Positions 34,989 to 42,974 of a DNA stretch of 64,000 nucleotides are shown piece by piece. Position numbers and translations under genes: made by a program. The notes under the pieces were generated by a model. The model was not told the DNA's origin. It saw nothing but the letters and a program-made list of their open reading frames with translations, and made no database searches. Source of the DNA: DATGUN01 sp035301285. GTDB lineage: Bacteria; Bacillota; Bacilli; Bacillales; Amphibacillaceae. The stretch lies in the NCBI GenBank assembly GCA_035301285.1, contig DATGUN010000090.1, positions 1-64,000 on the forward strand. Reading direction: 5' to 3'. Each line of letters opens with the position of its first letter. The first letter of the stretch is position 1.

Positions 34989-36113
34989 ATGAAAAGGCAA
35001 AGGACGCTTATATGGGTCATAATGATATGCGTACCAATCATTTTGGCGGGGTGCTTTAAAGGAGAACAATCGATGGAGGAGTCAGATCCACCCCCGGAAA
35101 ATGCGATTGGAGAGGATGACAATGCAAATGGAAACGACGAGACTTCACTGGAGGACGAGGCGAATGTAGAAGAAAATGACAATGACACTGAAGAGAACAT
35201 GGGTGATTCCGATGACGGGGATACGGAAGATAAAATGACGGAACGTGAATTATATTTATTGGACGCCGATGGAATGGTCGCTTCTCAAACATTGGAGTTA
35301 CCAGAAACAAAGGAAGTAGCAACTCAAGCTTTGGAATATTTGGTGAAGGGTGGCCCTGTTACATCGGTTTTACCAAACGGTTTTGAGGGGGTTATTCCAG
35401 AAGACACAGAAATATTGGGATTGGATTTGGAAGACGATGGGACGATGATTGTTGATGTATCGACAGAATTTGAGAACTATGAGCCTGAAGATGAATTAAA
35501 AATACTGCAAGCCATGACATATACATTAACACAGTTTGATAAAGTTGATCGGATCGGATTGTGGATCAATGGTTATCCACAAGATGCCATGCCTGTTGAT
35601 GGAACACCGATCAAAGAAGGTTATTCCCGAGCAAATGGTATTAATTTAGCTAATTCCGATACCATTGATTTGATTGATAGCAAGTCGGTAACATTATTTT
35701 ATCCGGCGACATATAATGATAACCACTATACTGTTCCAATGACACAACATGTTTCAATGAAAGAAGAGGATGAAGATGTTTATAGTGCAATGGTCGAAGC
35801 ACTTATTGATGGTCCGGGATACGGAAGTGATATATCCCATGTATTCAACAGTGGGACAACACTGGCAAGCTCCCCTTCACTCAATAACGGAACATTGGAA
35901 CTTGAATTTACAGAGGACATTTTAGAAGATGTGGATGAAGCTATGATCTCTGATGACGTCATGAAGTCACTGGTGCTCAGTTTAACAGAGGATGAAGATG
36001 TCGATGCCGTAAACGTCACGGTTGAGAATGTAGAAACATTGCATAATGAAAAAGGTGAGTCTTATGATGAACCTGTAACAAAGGATACCTTTACTCCTTC
36101 CGAAAAGTTATAA
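34989..36113 (+). CDS. gerM: Germination/sporulation lipoprotein GerM
   Basis: A 374-residue lipoprotein made in the mother cell and needed for normal sporulation and cortex. The signal peptide ends in lipobox LAGC with lipidated C22. A low-complexity Asp/Glu/Asn linker (about 30-88) leads to two GerMN domains (about 90-225 and 230-370), the first with ATQALEYLVKGGP, the second with AMVEALIDGPG. ATG at 34989 follows GGAGGAGGGG. Upstream, TCTAATT (34929-34935), 13 bp, CGTATATA (34949-34956) loosely resembles a sigma-E promoter. Confidence 0.92.
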   Translation: MKRQRTLIWVIMICVPIILAGCFKGEQSMEESDPPPENAIGEDDNANGNDETSLEDEANVEENDNDTEENMGDSDDGDTEDKMTERELYLLDADGMVASQTLELPETKEVATQALEYLVKGGPVTSVLPNGFEGVIPEDTEILGLDLEDDGTMIVDVSTEFENYEPEDELKILQAMTYTLTQFDKVDRIGLWINGYPQDAMPVDGTPIKEGYSRANGINLANSDTIDLIDSKSVTLFYPATYNDNHYTVPMTQHVSMKEEDEDVYSAMVEALIDGPGYGSDISHVFNSGTTLASSPSLNNGTLELEFTEDILEDVDEAMISDDVMKSLVLSLTEDEDVDAVNVTVENVETLHNEKGESYDEPVTKDTFTPSEKL

Positions 36114-36181
36114 GGTGTGTGAGGCGATTTCGAAACCGTTATCCTCCTCAATGAAAGTACGATATATTATAAACTAGGACA

Positions 36182-36225
36182 GTGCATGGAGAATGTGATG
36201 TTTCCATGCACATTTTCTTTTTTTT
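36182..36225 (+). terminator. Rho-independent terminator of gerM
   Basis: GTGCATGGA (36182-36190) pairs with TCCATGCAC (36203-36211), followed by a T-rich tail. Confidence 0.85.
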
Positions 36226-36314
36226 ATGAAGCGTTTTGGGTATAGGACAAAGAAACATGCTACAAATAAAAAAATATGTTACGATAAACCTTATATATGA
36301 AGGAGTTATGATAT

Positions 36315-37046
36315 ATGCGAAATGAAACTGAACGAAAAAACAATGAACTACGCCCGATTACAATCATTTCCGAGTTTGTGATGCATCCAGAAGGATCAGT
36401 CTTAATCCAAGTCGGTAATACAAAAGTGATTTGCAATGCCAGTATTGAAGAGAAAGTACCTCCATTTATGCGTGGACAAGGGAAAGGTTGGATTACAGCC
36501 GAATATGCGATGTTACCAAGGGCAACAGATAGACGTAATATCCGAGAGTCCTCAAAAGGAAAAGTGAGCGGGAGAACGATGGAGATCCAACGTCTCATCG
36601 GGAGAAGCCTTCGATCCGTTGTCGATCTAGATGGAATAGGAGAGCGCACAATCTGGATTGACTGTGATGTCATTCAGGCAGATGGCGGCACCCGAACAGC
36701 TTCAATTTCAGGTGCGTTTGTAGCCCTAGTTCTTGCACTTGAACATTTACATAAAAAAGAACTAATAAGTAAAATACCGGTCACCGACTGGTTGGCAGCC
36801 ACATCAGTAGGAGTCATGCCTGATAAAGAAACAGTGCTTGATTTGGATTATGAGGAAGATAAAATGGCTGAAGTGGATATGAACGTTGTTATGACCGGAA
36901 ATGGTGAGTACGTTGAAATCCAAGGGACTGGTGAGGAAGCTACCTTTTCGCCAGCGCAATTACATGACATGCTTCAACTTGCTGATAAGGGAATCCGGGA
37001 AATTTTTGAAAGCCAAAAACACGTGTTGGGTAATTTAACATTTTAG
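36315..37046 (+). CDS. rph: Ribonuclease PH
   Basis: A phosphorolytic 3'-5' exoribonuclease (243 aa) trimming tRNA 3' ends. Diagnostic stretches: GNTKVICNASIEEKVPPFMRGQGKGWITAEY (in parts, near residues 36-66), PRATDRRNIRESSKGKVSGRT, and the phosphate-binding DCDVIQADGGTRTASISGA near 117-135. The ATG follows AAGGAG. It opens the rph-rdgB-ysnB unit. An extended -10 TGTTACGAT lies just upstream (36278-36285 region). Confidence 0.95.
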   Translation: MRNETERKNNELRPITIISEFVMHPEGSVLIQVGNTKVICNASIEEKVPPFMRGQGKGWITAEYAMLPRATDRRNIRESSKGKVSGRTMEIQRLIGRSLRSVVDLDGIGERTIWIDCDVIQADGGTRTASISGAFVALVLALEHLHKKELISKIPVTDWLAATSVGVMPDKETVLDLDYEEDKMAEVDMNVVMTGNGEYVEIQGTGEEATFSPAQLHDMLQLADKGIREIFESQKHVLGNLTF

Positions 37047-37102
37047 AATATCGCTTTAATGTTATCCATTATAAATGAACCCATTCAACAAGGAGCTGTC
37101 TT

Positions 37103-37720
37103 ATGGAACAGATTATCATTGCCACAAAAAATCAGGGAAAAGCGAAGGAATTTCGTACTTTTTTCGATGAATTTGGTATACAAGCCCTGTCGTTAAATGA
37201 CTTTGGAGAGCGAATCCCTGATGTAGAAGAAACCGGTGAAACATTCAAAGAAAACGCAGCTTTAAAAGCAGAACAAATAGCTTCACTCATGAACCAGCCG
37301 GTTATAAGCGACGATTCCGGTCTGGAGATTGAGGCTTTGGACGGAAGACCGGGGGTATACTCAGCGCGATACGCAGGAATGGATAAAAATGACCAGGCTA
37401 ACATCGACAAAGTTCTGACTGAGTTAAAAGACATACCCGAAGGAGAGCGTCAAGCCCGTTTTGTATGTATGTTGGCTGTTGCCATTCCGAATCAACCAAC
37501 ACATTTCGAACAAGGATCCTGTCATGGGAAAATCGCTTTTGAACAGAACGGGGTGAATGGATTTGGTTATGATCCGATATTTATACCAGAAGGTTATACC
37601 GAAACATTAGCACAATTGACCCCTGAAGAAAAAAACCGGATCAGTCACCGGAGGCACGCTTTTGCCAATATAGAATCATGGGTGAAAGAAATCAAAAAAA
37701 GGGGGGAACAGGATGGCTGA
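37103..37720 (+). CDS. rdgB: XTP/dITP diphosphatase (RdgB/HAM1 family)
   Basis: Removes non-canonical purine nucleotides (dITP, XTP) from the pool (205 aa). It begins IIATKNQGKAKEF, with the substrate-binding SDDSGLEIEALDGRPGVYSARYAG (in parts near residues 70-95), FEQNGVNGFGYDPIFIPEG and RISHRRHAF typical of the family. The B. subtilis homologue is YsnA. It overlaps ysnB by 8 bp, a sign of translational coupling. AAGGAG precedes the ATG. Confidence 0.95.
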   Translation: MEQIIIATKNQGKAKEFRTFFDEFGIQALSLNDFGERIPDVEETGETFKENAALKAEQIASLMNQPVISDDSGLEIEALDGRPGVYSARYAGMDKNDQANIDKVLTELKDIPEGERQARFVCMLAVAIPNQPTHFEQGSCHGKIAFEQNGVNGFGYDPIFIPEGYTETLAQLTPEEKNRISHRRHAFANIESWVKEIKKRGEQDG

Positions 37721-38225
37721 TGTGCTCATAATAAGTGACAGCCACGGATTAAGAGAAGAGATACAGATGATTAAAAAACGTCATAATGCTGATGTGTTGA
37801 TACACTGTGGTGATTCAGAGTTGCCTGCAGACGCCAAGGAATTAGATGATTTTGTTAAAGTGGCAGGCAATTGCGACTTGGACAGGCGTTATTCAAATGA
37901 GGAGTGGCACGTTATAGAAAATTTTAATTTTTTTGTGACACATGGTCATCTTAATCAGGTGAAATCAAGTTTACTTCCACTCACATACCGCGCCAATGAG
38001 GTCAATGCGCATGTGATTTGCTTCGGTCATACGCATATTGCCGGATCTGAAAAGATTGATGATAGATTATATGTAAATCCCGGTAGTATCAAAATGCCGA
38101 AAGGGGAATATGGGAAGACATACACTGTTTTAAGTTGTTCGCACGTCAATGAAATCGATGTAACGTTCTATTCTTTAAACGGTGAAAAAATCAAAGCATT
38201 ATCAAACCATTATACTTTAAGGTAA
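37713..38225 (+). CDS. ysnB: YfcE-family metallophosphoesterase
   Basis: A 170-residue calcineurin-like phosphoesterase. All metal-binding motifs are present: ISDSHG (7-12), IHCGDSE, VAGNCD, VTHGH and FGHTH, with NPGS near the end. The physiological substrate is not known. The start lies inside the rdgB 3' end after GGGGGG. It ends the rph operon. No T-run terminator serves it directly; the hairpin downstream is oriented for the tRNA genes. Confidence 0.92.
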   Translation: MADVLIISDSHGLREEIQMIKKRHNADVLIHCGDSELPADAKELDDFVKVAGNCDLDRRYSNEEWHVIENFNFFVTHGHLNQVKSSLLPLTYRANEVNAHVICFGHTHIAGSEKIDDRLYVNPGSIKMPKGEYGKTYTVLSCSHVNEIDVTFYSLNGEKIKALSNHYTLR

Positions 38226-38256
38226 GAAAAAGAGACCTATTTATAAATAGGTCTCT
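38226..38256 (-). terminator. Terminator of the tRNA-Gly/tRNA-Arg transcript
   Basis: The 26-bp palindrome at 38231-38256 (arms AGAGACCTATTT / AAATAGGTCTCT) is followed on the minus strand by TTTTTC. On the plus strand there is no T-run, though it could slow transcription from ysnB. Confidence 0.8.
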
Positions 38257-38265
38257 CAGCTCTAA

Positions 38266-38339
38266 CGTCCCAAGCAGGATTCGAACCTGCGACCTACAGC
38301 TTAGAAGGCTGTTGCTCTATCCAGCTGAGCTATTGGGAC
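38266..38339 (-). tRNA. tRNA-Arg (anticodon TCT)
   Basis: A 74-nt cloverleaf: acceptor GTCCCAA/TTGGGAC, anticodon stem ACAGC/GCTGT with loop CTTCTAA, T-loop GTTCGAATC. The anticodon is complementary to AGA at 38303-38305. Discriminator G; the 3' CCA is not encoded (next bases read TTA). It lies 12 bp downstream of tRNA-Gly on the same strand. Confidence 0.95.
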
Positions 38340-38351
38340 ATATGATGTAAT

Positions 38352-38425
38352 TGGAGCGGGTGATGGGAATCGAACCCACATCATCAGCTTGGAAGGCTGA
38401 GGTTTTACCACTAAACTACACCCGC
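38352..38425 (-). tRNA. tRNA-Gly (anticodon TCC)
   Basis: A 74-nt tRNA including an encoded CCA (38354-38352): acceptor GCGGGTG/CACCCGC, anticodon loop CTTCCAA, T-loop GTTCGATTC, discriminator T. The anticodon complement GGA is at 38391-38393. First gene of a two-tRNA transcript. Confidence 0.95.
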
Positions 38426-38444
38426 TTTTTCAGCAACAAAATTT

Positions 38445-38473
38445 ATTATAGGCAAGAAAGAAATATTTGTCAA
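38445..38473 (-). promoter_or_regulatory. Consensus sigma-A promoter of the tRNA genes
   Basis: On the minus strand TTGACA (38473-38468), a 17-bp spacer and TATAAT (38450-38445): perfect consensus in both boxes, 20 bp upstream of tRNA-Gly. From 38474 to 38658 I see no other gene. Confidence 0.9.
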
Positions 38474-38658
38474 CATATTTATCACTTTACATATCAGTTA
38501 ATGTCCCTATACAGGTCAAATAATCTGTACAAAAGGTTACGTTTGACGGTCAATCCGTTGAATGGAATGAAAATCATACATTAGCAAACATCTTAAAGAT
38601 ATATTATCCGTACATAGTATAAACTGGGCTCAAAAAATGATAAGAAAGGCGTTCAAAT

Positions 38659-39651
38659 ATGGAGAGAAAACCCGACAAAGTTATTTTATTTCCAAAATGG
38701 AAACATACATTAGAACAGGAAAGCCTACTTGCTTTAGAACAACAAGAATATGAAAAAGCATTGGTAAAGCTTAATCTATTACTAGATTATAATTATCAGA
38801 CACATGAAATACTGATGGGGAAAATAATCTGTCTGATGGAACTCAATCGATATGATGAAGCCCAAGATCTTTGTGAGTGGTTGTTGAAAAATAAAGATGA
38901 AAATGCGAATTATTATCATTACCTACATATTTATTTAACGATTCTTTTTCAAACAAATCAATATCAGTTATTAATGGATCAGGTTGAGATGACATTCATG
39001 GATGATTCTGTACCTGAAGAAATGGTCGATATGTTTCAACAATTATACGATATGAGCAAAAGTATGCAACACGAAATTCATTTGGACCAATCACGTGATT
39101 TTCTTAAAGAATTTTCACAGGCTGTAAGAGACAATGATCACCGAAAACAATGGCATTTGATTGAAAAACTGAAGTATCGAGGAATAACCGCGCCGAAAGA
39201 TGTTTATACATATTTGAGCAATGATGACATACATCCAGTCGTAAAAACCAATTTATTTGAATGGTTGCAAGAGAGCAAGGTAGACGAACGGGTGGATGTC
39301 CAAAAAGAAAGCGGCCATGTATCTGTGGAACCCGCCTCATTTCCTCTTTTGAATGAAAATAAGTTTTTGAAACAAATGACATTATTGCTCAGTGAACAGG
39401 AACAGAAAAACCCAAGCCAATTTCATTTAATGGAAAATTTATTGTATCGTTATCTCTATGTTTGCTATCCCATAGTTCCCGATGATTCCGAACTGGAACC
39501 CCTTGCTGAGGCCCTGAAATATTTGGGCGAATCCTATTTGCCAGGTGAATCGGTTGAAAATGGGCAATCGTTGGACGTCATTGAACATTATATTCATGAC
39601 TTGCAGTTATGTGACACACTTTATTTGAGTATTCTCGATGACTCTTTTTGA
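38659..39651 (+). CDS. ysoA: TPR-repeat protein YsoA
   Basis: A 330-residue soluble protein, mostly helical, with tetratricopeptide-like repeats visible as ALEQQEYEKALVKLNLLLDYN and CLMELNRYDEAQDLCEWLL (about residues 26-90). The function is unknown. The position directly before tig is that of B. subtilis ysoA. The ATG follows AAGAAAGGCG. The C-terminal half lacks clear motifs. Confidence 0.85.
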   Translation: MERKPDKVILFPKWKHTLEQESLLALEQQEYEKALVKLNLLLDYNYQTHEILMGKIICLMELNRYDEAQDLCEWLLKNKDENANYYHYLHIYLTILFQTNQYQLLMDQVEMTFMDDSVPEEMVDMFQQLYDMSKSMQHEIHLDQSRDFLKEFSQAVRDNDHRKQWHLIEKLKYRGITAPKDVYTYLSNDDIHPVVKTNLFEWLQESKVDERVDVQKESGHVSVEPASFPLLNENKFLKQMTLLLSEQEQKNPSQFHLMENLLYRYLYVCYPIVPDDSELEPLAEALKYLGESYLPGESVENGQSLDVIEHYIHDLQLCDTLYLSILDDSF

Positions 39652-39663
39652 TGATCCAAATGC

Positions 39664-39691
39664 TTGAATGCCTTTAAATATATGTTATAAT
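39664..39691 (+). promoter_or_regulatory. Promoter of tig
   Basis: TTGAAT (39664-39669), 16 bp, TATAAT (39686-39691) with an extended TG element just before the -10. The leader to tig is about 80 nt. Confidence 0.65.
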
Positions 39692-39776
39692 GAATAGGTT
39701 CTAAATTTGCTTAATGTCGATAAATGTGATTTTATGCTAATCTACATAAAAATGAATTGATTTTGGAGGTATTAAT

Positions 39777-41063
39777 ATGTCAGCAAAATGGGAAAAACAA
39801 GAGGCGAACAAGGGAGTATTGACTTTCACAGTTTCTCCTGAAGATTTTGATGGAGCATTAGACAAGGCATTTAAAAAAGTCGTTAAAGATGTACAGGTGC
39901 CAGGATTCAGAAAAGGAAAAGTACCACGTAAAATCTTTGAAGGCAAATTCGGTGTTGAATCACTTTACCAAGATGCTGTTGATATTGTATTACCAGACGC
40001 ATATAGACAAGCGGTTGAGGAAACGGAAATTGTTCCTGTTGATCAACCTGAAGTAGACATCGAACAAATTGAGCAAGGCAAAGAATTGGTTTTCACGGCT
40101 GAAGTAACCGTCAAACCAGAAGTGGAACTGGGTGAATATAAAGGTCTGGAAGTGGAAGAAGAAACCGTTGAAGTAACAGATGAAGATGTAGAACATGAAC
40201 TGGAGCATTTAAGAGAAAACCATGCCGAGTTGATTGTTAAGGAAAACGGGGAAGTTGAAGAAGGCGATACGGTCGTCATCGATTTCGAAGGCTTCAAAGA
40301 TGGGGAAGCATTTGAAGGTGGTAAAGGTGATAATTATTCTTTGGAAATCGGCTCCGGCCAATTCATTCCAGGATTTGAAGAGAAATTAGTCGGACGTAAA
40401 GCCGGGGAAGAAGCAGACATTGATATCACTTTCCCTGAGGAATATCATGCTGAAGACCTTGCAGGAGAAGATGTGACTTTTAAAGTAACCATCCATGAGG
40501 TGAAAACAAAAGAATTACCTGAACTTGATGATGAATTTGCAAAAGATGTGGATGATGAGATTGAAACACTTGAGGAATTACGTACTAAAAAGAAAGATGA
40601 ATTGACAAAGCAAAAAGAACAAGATGCAGACAATCAAATGCGTGAATCACTTGTCAATCAGGCCAGTGAAAATGCATCCGTCGATATCCCGGAAGCAATG
40701 GTTAATACCGAAGTTGAGCAAATGGTCAAAGAGTTTGAACAACGTTTGCAGCAACAAGGGATGACGATGGAAATGTATTATCAATTCTCTGGACAAGATG
40801 AAGCAGCATTCAAAGAGCAAATGAAAGATGATGCCGAAAAACGCGTCAAAACCAATCTGACTTTGGAAGCCATTTTTGAAAAAGAAAATCTCGAAGTAAC
40901 TGATGAAGAGGTTGAAAATGAAATTTCCAAGATGGCGGAAATGTATAATGTTGAAGTGGATCAAATCAAACAAATGCTTGGTGGCAATACAGATATGATG
41001 AAAGAAGATCTTAAATTCAAGCAAGCCATTGACTTTTTGGTTGAGCATCATAAAACAGCATAG
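39777..41063 (+). CDS. tig: Trigger factor
   Basis: Ribosome-bound chaperone and prolyl isomerase (428 aa). The N-terminal ribosome-binding domain has the signature GFRKGKVPRKIFE (residues 42-54) that docks on L23; the FKBP-type PPIase domain follows (about 160-245; GDTVVIDFEGFKDGEAFEGG split), then the helical C-terminal chaperone arms. The protein is very acidic. TTGGAGGT precedes the ATG. It has its own promoter and terminator; clpX follows. Confidence 0.96.
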   Translation: MSAKWEKQEANKGVLTFTVSPEDFDGALDKAFKKVVKDVQVPGFRKGKVPRKIFEGKFGVESLYQDAVDIVLPDAYRQAVEETEIVPVDQPEVDIEQIEQGKELVFTAEVTVKPEVELGEYKGLEVEEETVEVTDEDVEHELEHLRENHAELIVKENGEVEEGDTVVIDFEGFKDGEAFEGGKGDNYSLEIGSGQFIPGFEEKLVGRKAGEEADIDITFPEEYHAEDLAGEDVTFKVTIHEVKTKELPELDDEFAKDVDDEIETLEELRTKKKDELTKQKEQDADNQMRESLVNQASENASVDIPEAMVNTEVEQMVKEFEQRLQQQGMTMEMYYQFSGQDEAAFKEQMKDDAEKRVKTNLTLEAIFEKENLEVTDEEVENEISKMAEMYNVEVDQIKQMLGGNTDMMKEDLKFKQAIDFLVEHHKTA

Positions 41064-41144
41064 GCTGCCATATTCAATGTTAAATTGACGACATAGATAC
41101 GGATATTTTTCCGTTCATTTTAAGGGTTCATTTATATTTATGCT

Positions 41145-41181
41145 GAAAAACAAGGTTAGATATACGTCTACCTTGTTTTTC
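41145..41181 (+). terminator. Rho-independent terminator of tig
   Basis: GAAAAACAAGGT (41145-41156) pairs with ACCTTGTTTTTC (41170-41181), extended by AGA/TCT. The following 41182-41341 shows nothing coding. Confidence 0.85.
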
Positions 41182-41341
41182 ATCTTTTTGTCTGTAAGAG
41201 TAACGTTTAAAATTGTAATGTAATACGTATCCTAAACATAGGATGTGAAGTAGTAGGTGGCGAAAAGAGGTATCGTCCCGAAACGTCATTTGACAAGAGG
41301 TCTTTATCATAAGGCAATGCTTGATTATAAGAGTGTTTTAT

Positions 41342-41370
41342 TTTGTTTTCCATATTCATTCTGATATGAT
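41342..41370 (+). promoter_or_regulatory. Candidate promoter of clpX
   Basis: A weak -35 (TTTGTT, 41342-41347), 17 bp, TATGAT (41365-41370) with an extended TG element. It lies 67 bp before clpX. Confidence 0.4.
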
Positions 41371-41437
41371 GTCTATGAATAGCAATAGCCTTATAAAAAT
41401 AAAACCTGATTTGCAGTAACTATTAGGGGTGAAATGA

Positions 41438-42718
41438 ATGTTTAAATTCAATGAAGAAAAAGGTCAATTAAAATGTTCTTTTTGTGGAAAAGGTCAGGAA
41501 CAAGTCCGTAAGCTTGTGGCTGGACCAGGCGTTTATATATGTGATGAATGTATTGAATTATGTACTGAAATTGTTGAAGAAGAATTGGGAACCGAAGAAG
41601 AAACCGAGTTGAAAGAAATTCCCAAACCTAAAGAAATATGCGAAATACTGGATGATTATGTCATTGGCCAGGGAAAAGCGAAAAAGAACTTGTCTGTGGC
41701 TGTATATAACCATTATAAACGTGTCAACTCACCTAAACAGAATGACGATGTAGAATTGGCAAAGAGTAATATCGCCATGCTTGGTCCGACAGGAAGCGGG
41801 AAAACGTTGCTCGCCCAAACGCTTGCACGAATATTGGATGTCCCATTCGCCATGGCCGATGCGACATCGTTGACTGAAGCTGGTTATGTTGGTGAAGATG
41901 TGGAAAATATTCTATTGAAACTGATCCAAGCGGCAGATTACGATGTCGATAAAGCGGAAAAAGGCATTATCTATATTGACGAAATTGATAAAGTGGCAAG
42001 AAAATCAGAAAATCCTTCTATTACAAGGGATGTTTCCGGTGAAGGTGTCCAACAAGCCCTGTTGAAAATCATTGAAGGTACAGTTGCAAGTGTACCGCCA
42101 CAGGGTGGACGTAAACACCCACACCAGGAGTTCATTCAAATTGACACATCCAATGTCTTATTTATTTGTGGAGGGGCTTTTGACGGAATCGATCAAATTG
42201 TCAAGCGCCGTCTGGGAAGTAAAGTCATCGGGTTTGGAGCTGATGATAATAGCCAAGAGGATCTTGAAACTGGTGAGCTATTGTCCAAAGTCCTTCCAGA
42301 AGACTTACTCCGTTACGGTTTAATCCCGGAATTTATCGGCCGACTTCCGGTTATAGGTGCTCTCGAACCTTTGGACGAAGATGCTTTAGTGGAAATTTTG
42401 ACCAAACCGAAGAACGCGCTGGTCAAACAATTTGTGAAGCTGTTTGAAATGGATGACGTTGTCTTGGAATTTGAAGAAGATGCATTAAGGGAAATTTCCA
42501 ATAATGCGATTGAACGTAAAACAGGTGCACGCGGCTTGCGCTCAATTATTGAGTCCATTATGCTTGATGTCATGTTTGAATTACCTTCACGGGATGATAT
42601 CGAAAAATGCATCGTAACGAAAGACACTGTCATGAAGGAAAACGGTACACCTATTCTTGTATTCCAAGACGGCACTGTCAAAGAAGGAACCAAGACGTTG
42701 CCAAAGGAAAGTGCATAA
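41438..42718 (+). CDS. clpX: ATP-dependent Clp protease ATP-binding subunit ClpX
   Basis: AAA+ unfoldase (426 aa) feeding ClpP. The N-terminal zinc-binding domain has C13, C16, C35 and C38. Walker A GPTGSGKT is 116-123, Walker B IIYIDEID about 177-184, and the pore loop GYVG 149-152. Arginine finger region IPEFIGRLP is present. The ClpP-docking loop with an IGF tripeptide is seen as KVIGFGADD. The ATG follows AGGGGTG. tig-clpX-lonA order is as in B. subtilis apart from the missing lonB. Confidence 0.97.
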   Translation: MFKFNEEKGQLKCSFCGKGQEQVRKLVAGPGVYICDECIELCTEIVEEELGTEEETELKEIPKPKEICEILDDYVIGQGKAKKNLSVAVYNHYKRVNSPKQNDDVELAKSNIAMLGPTGSGKTLLAQTLARILDVPFAMADATSLTEAGYVGEDVENILLKLIQAADYDVDKAEKGIIYIDEIDKVARKSENPSITRDVSGEGVQQALLKIIEGTVASVPPQGGRKHPHQEFIQIDTSNVLFICGGAFDGIDQIVKRRLGSKVIGFGADDNSQEDLETGELLSKVLPEDLLRYGLIPEFIGRLPVIGALEPLDEDALVEILTKPKNALVKQFVKLFEMDDVVLEFEEDALREISNNAIERKTGARGLRSIIESIMLDVMFELPSRDDIEKCIVTKDTVMKENGTPILVFQDGTVKEGTKTLPKESA

Positions 42719-42782
42719 ACGAATAAAATGCGTTTCGATGAACCATATATAGCAACATGAACATACAACTATTTTGTCTATA

Positions 42783-42857
42783 AAAGAGACTGGCTTGGCT
42801 ACCTATAGGCTTCTGTTGGAAGTTATAGATTGTCTTAAGGTCAGTCTCTTTATTTTA
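42783..42857 (+). terminator. Terminator of clpX
   Basis: AAAGAGACTG (42783-42792) pairs with CAGTCTCTTT (42842-42851), followed by ATTTTAAAT. The loop holds a second small hairpin around CTTC-TGTT-GGAAG. Confidence 0.75.
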
Positions 42858-42974
42858 AATAAGAAATTTCAGGGTAAAATATAGATGCCTTTCACTTTCG
42901 CTCACATTTTACAAACAAACGGGTTTTATATAAAATTCAAGGATGAGGAATAATTTTATTTGGAGGTACATGGA

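Noticed and set aside
38351..38584. 77-codon plus-strand frame over tRNA-Gly
   Set aside because: Runs through a tRNA on the other strand; its similarity to common mis-annotations over tRNAs makes it spurious.
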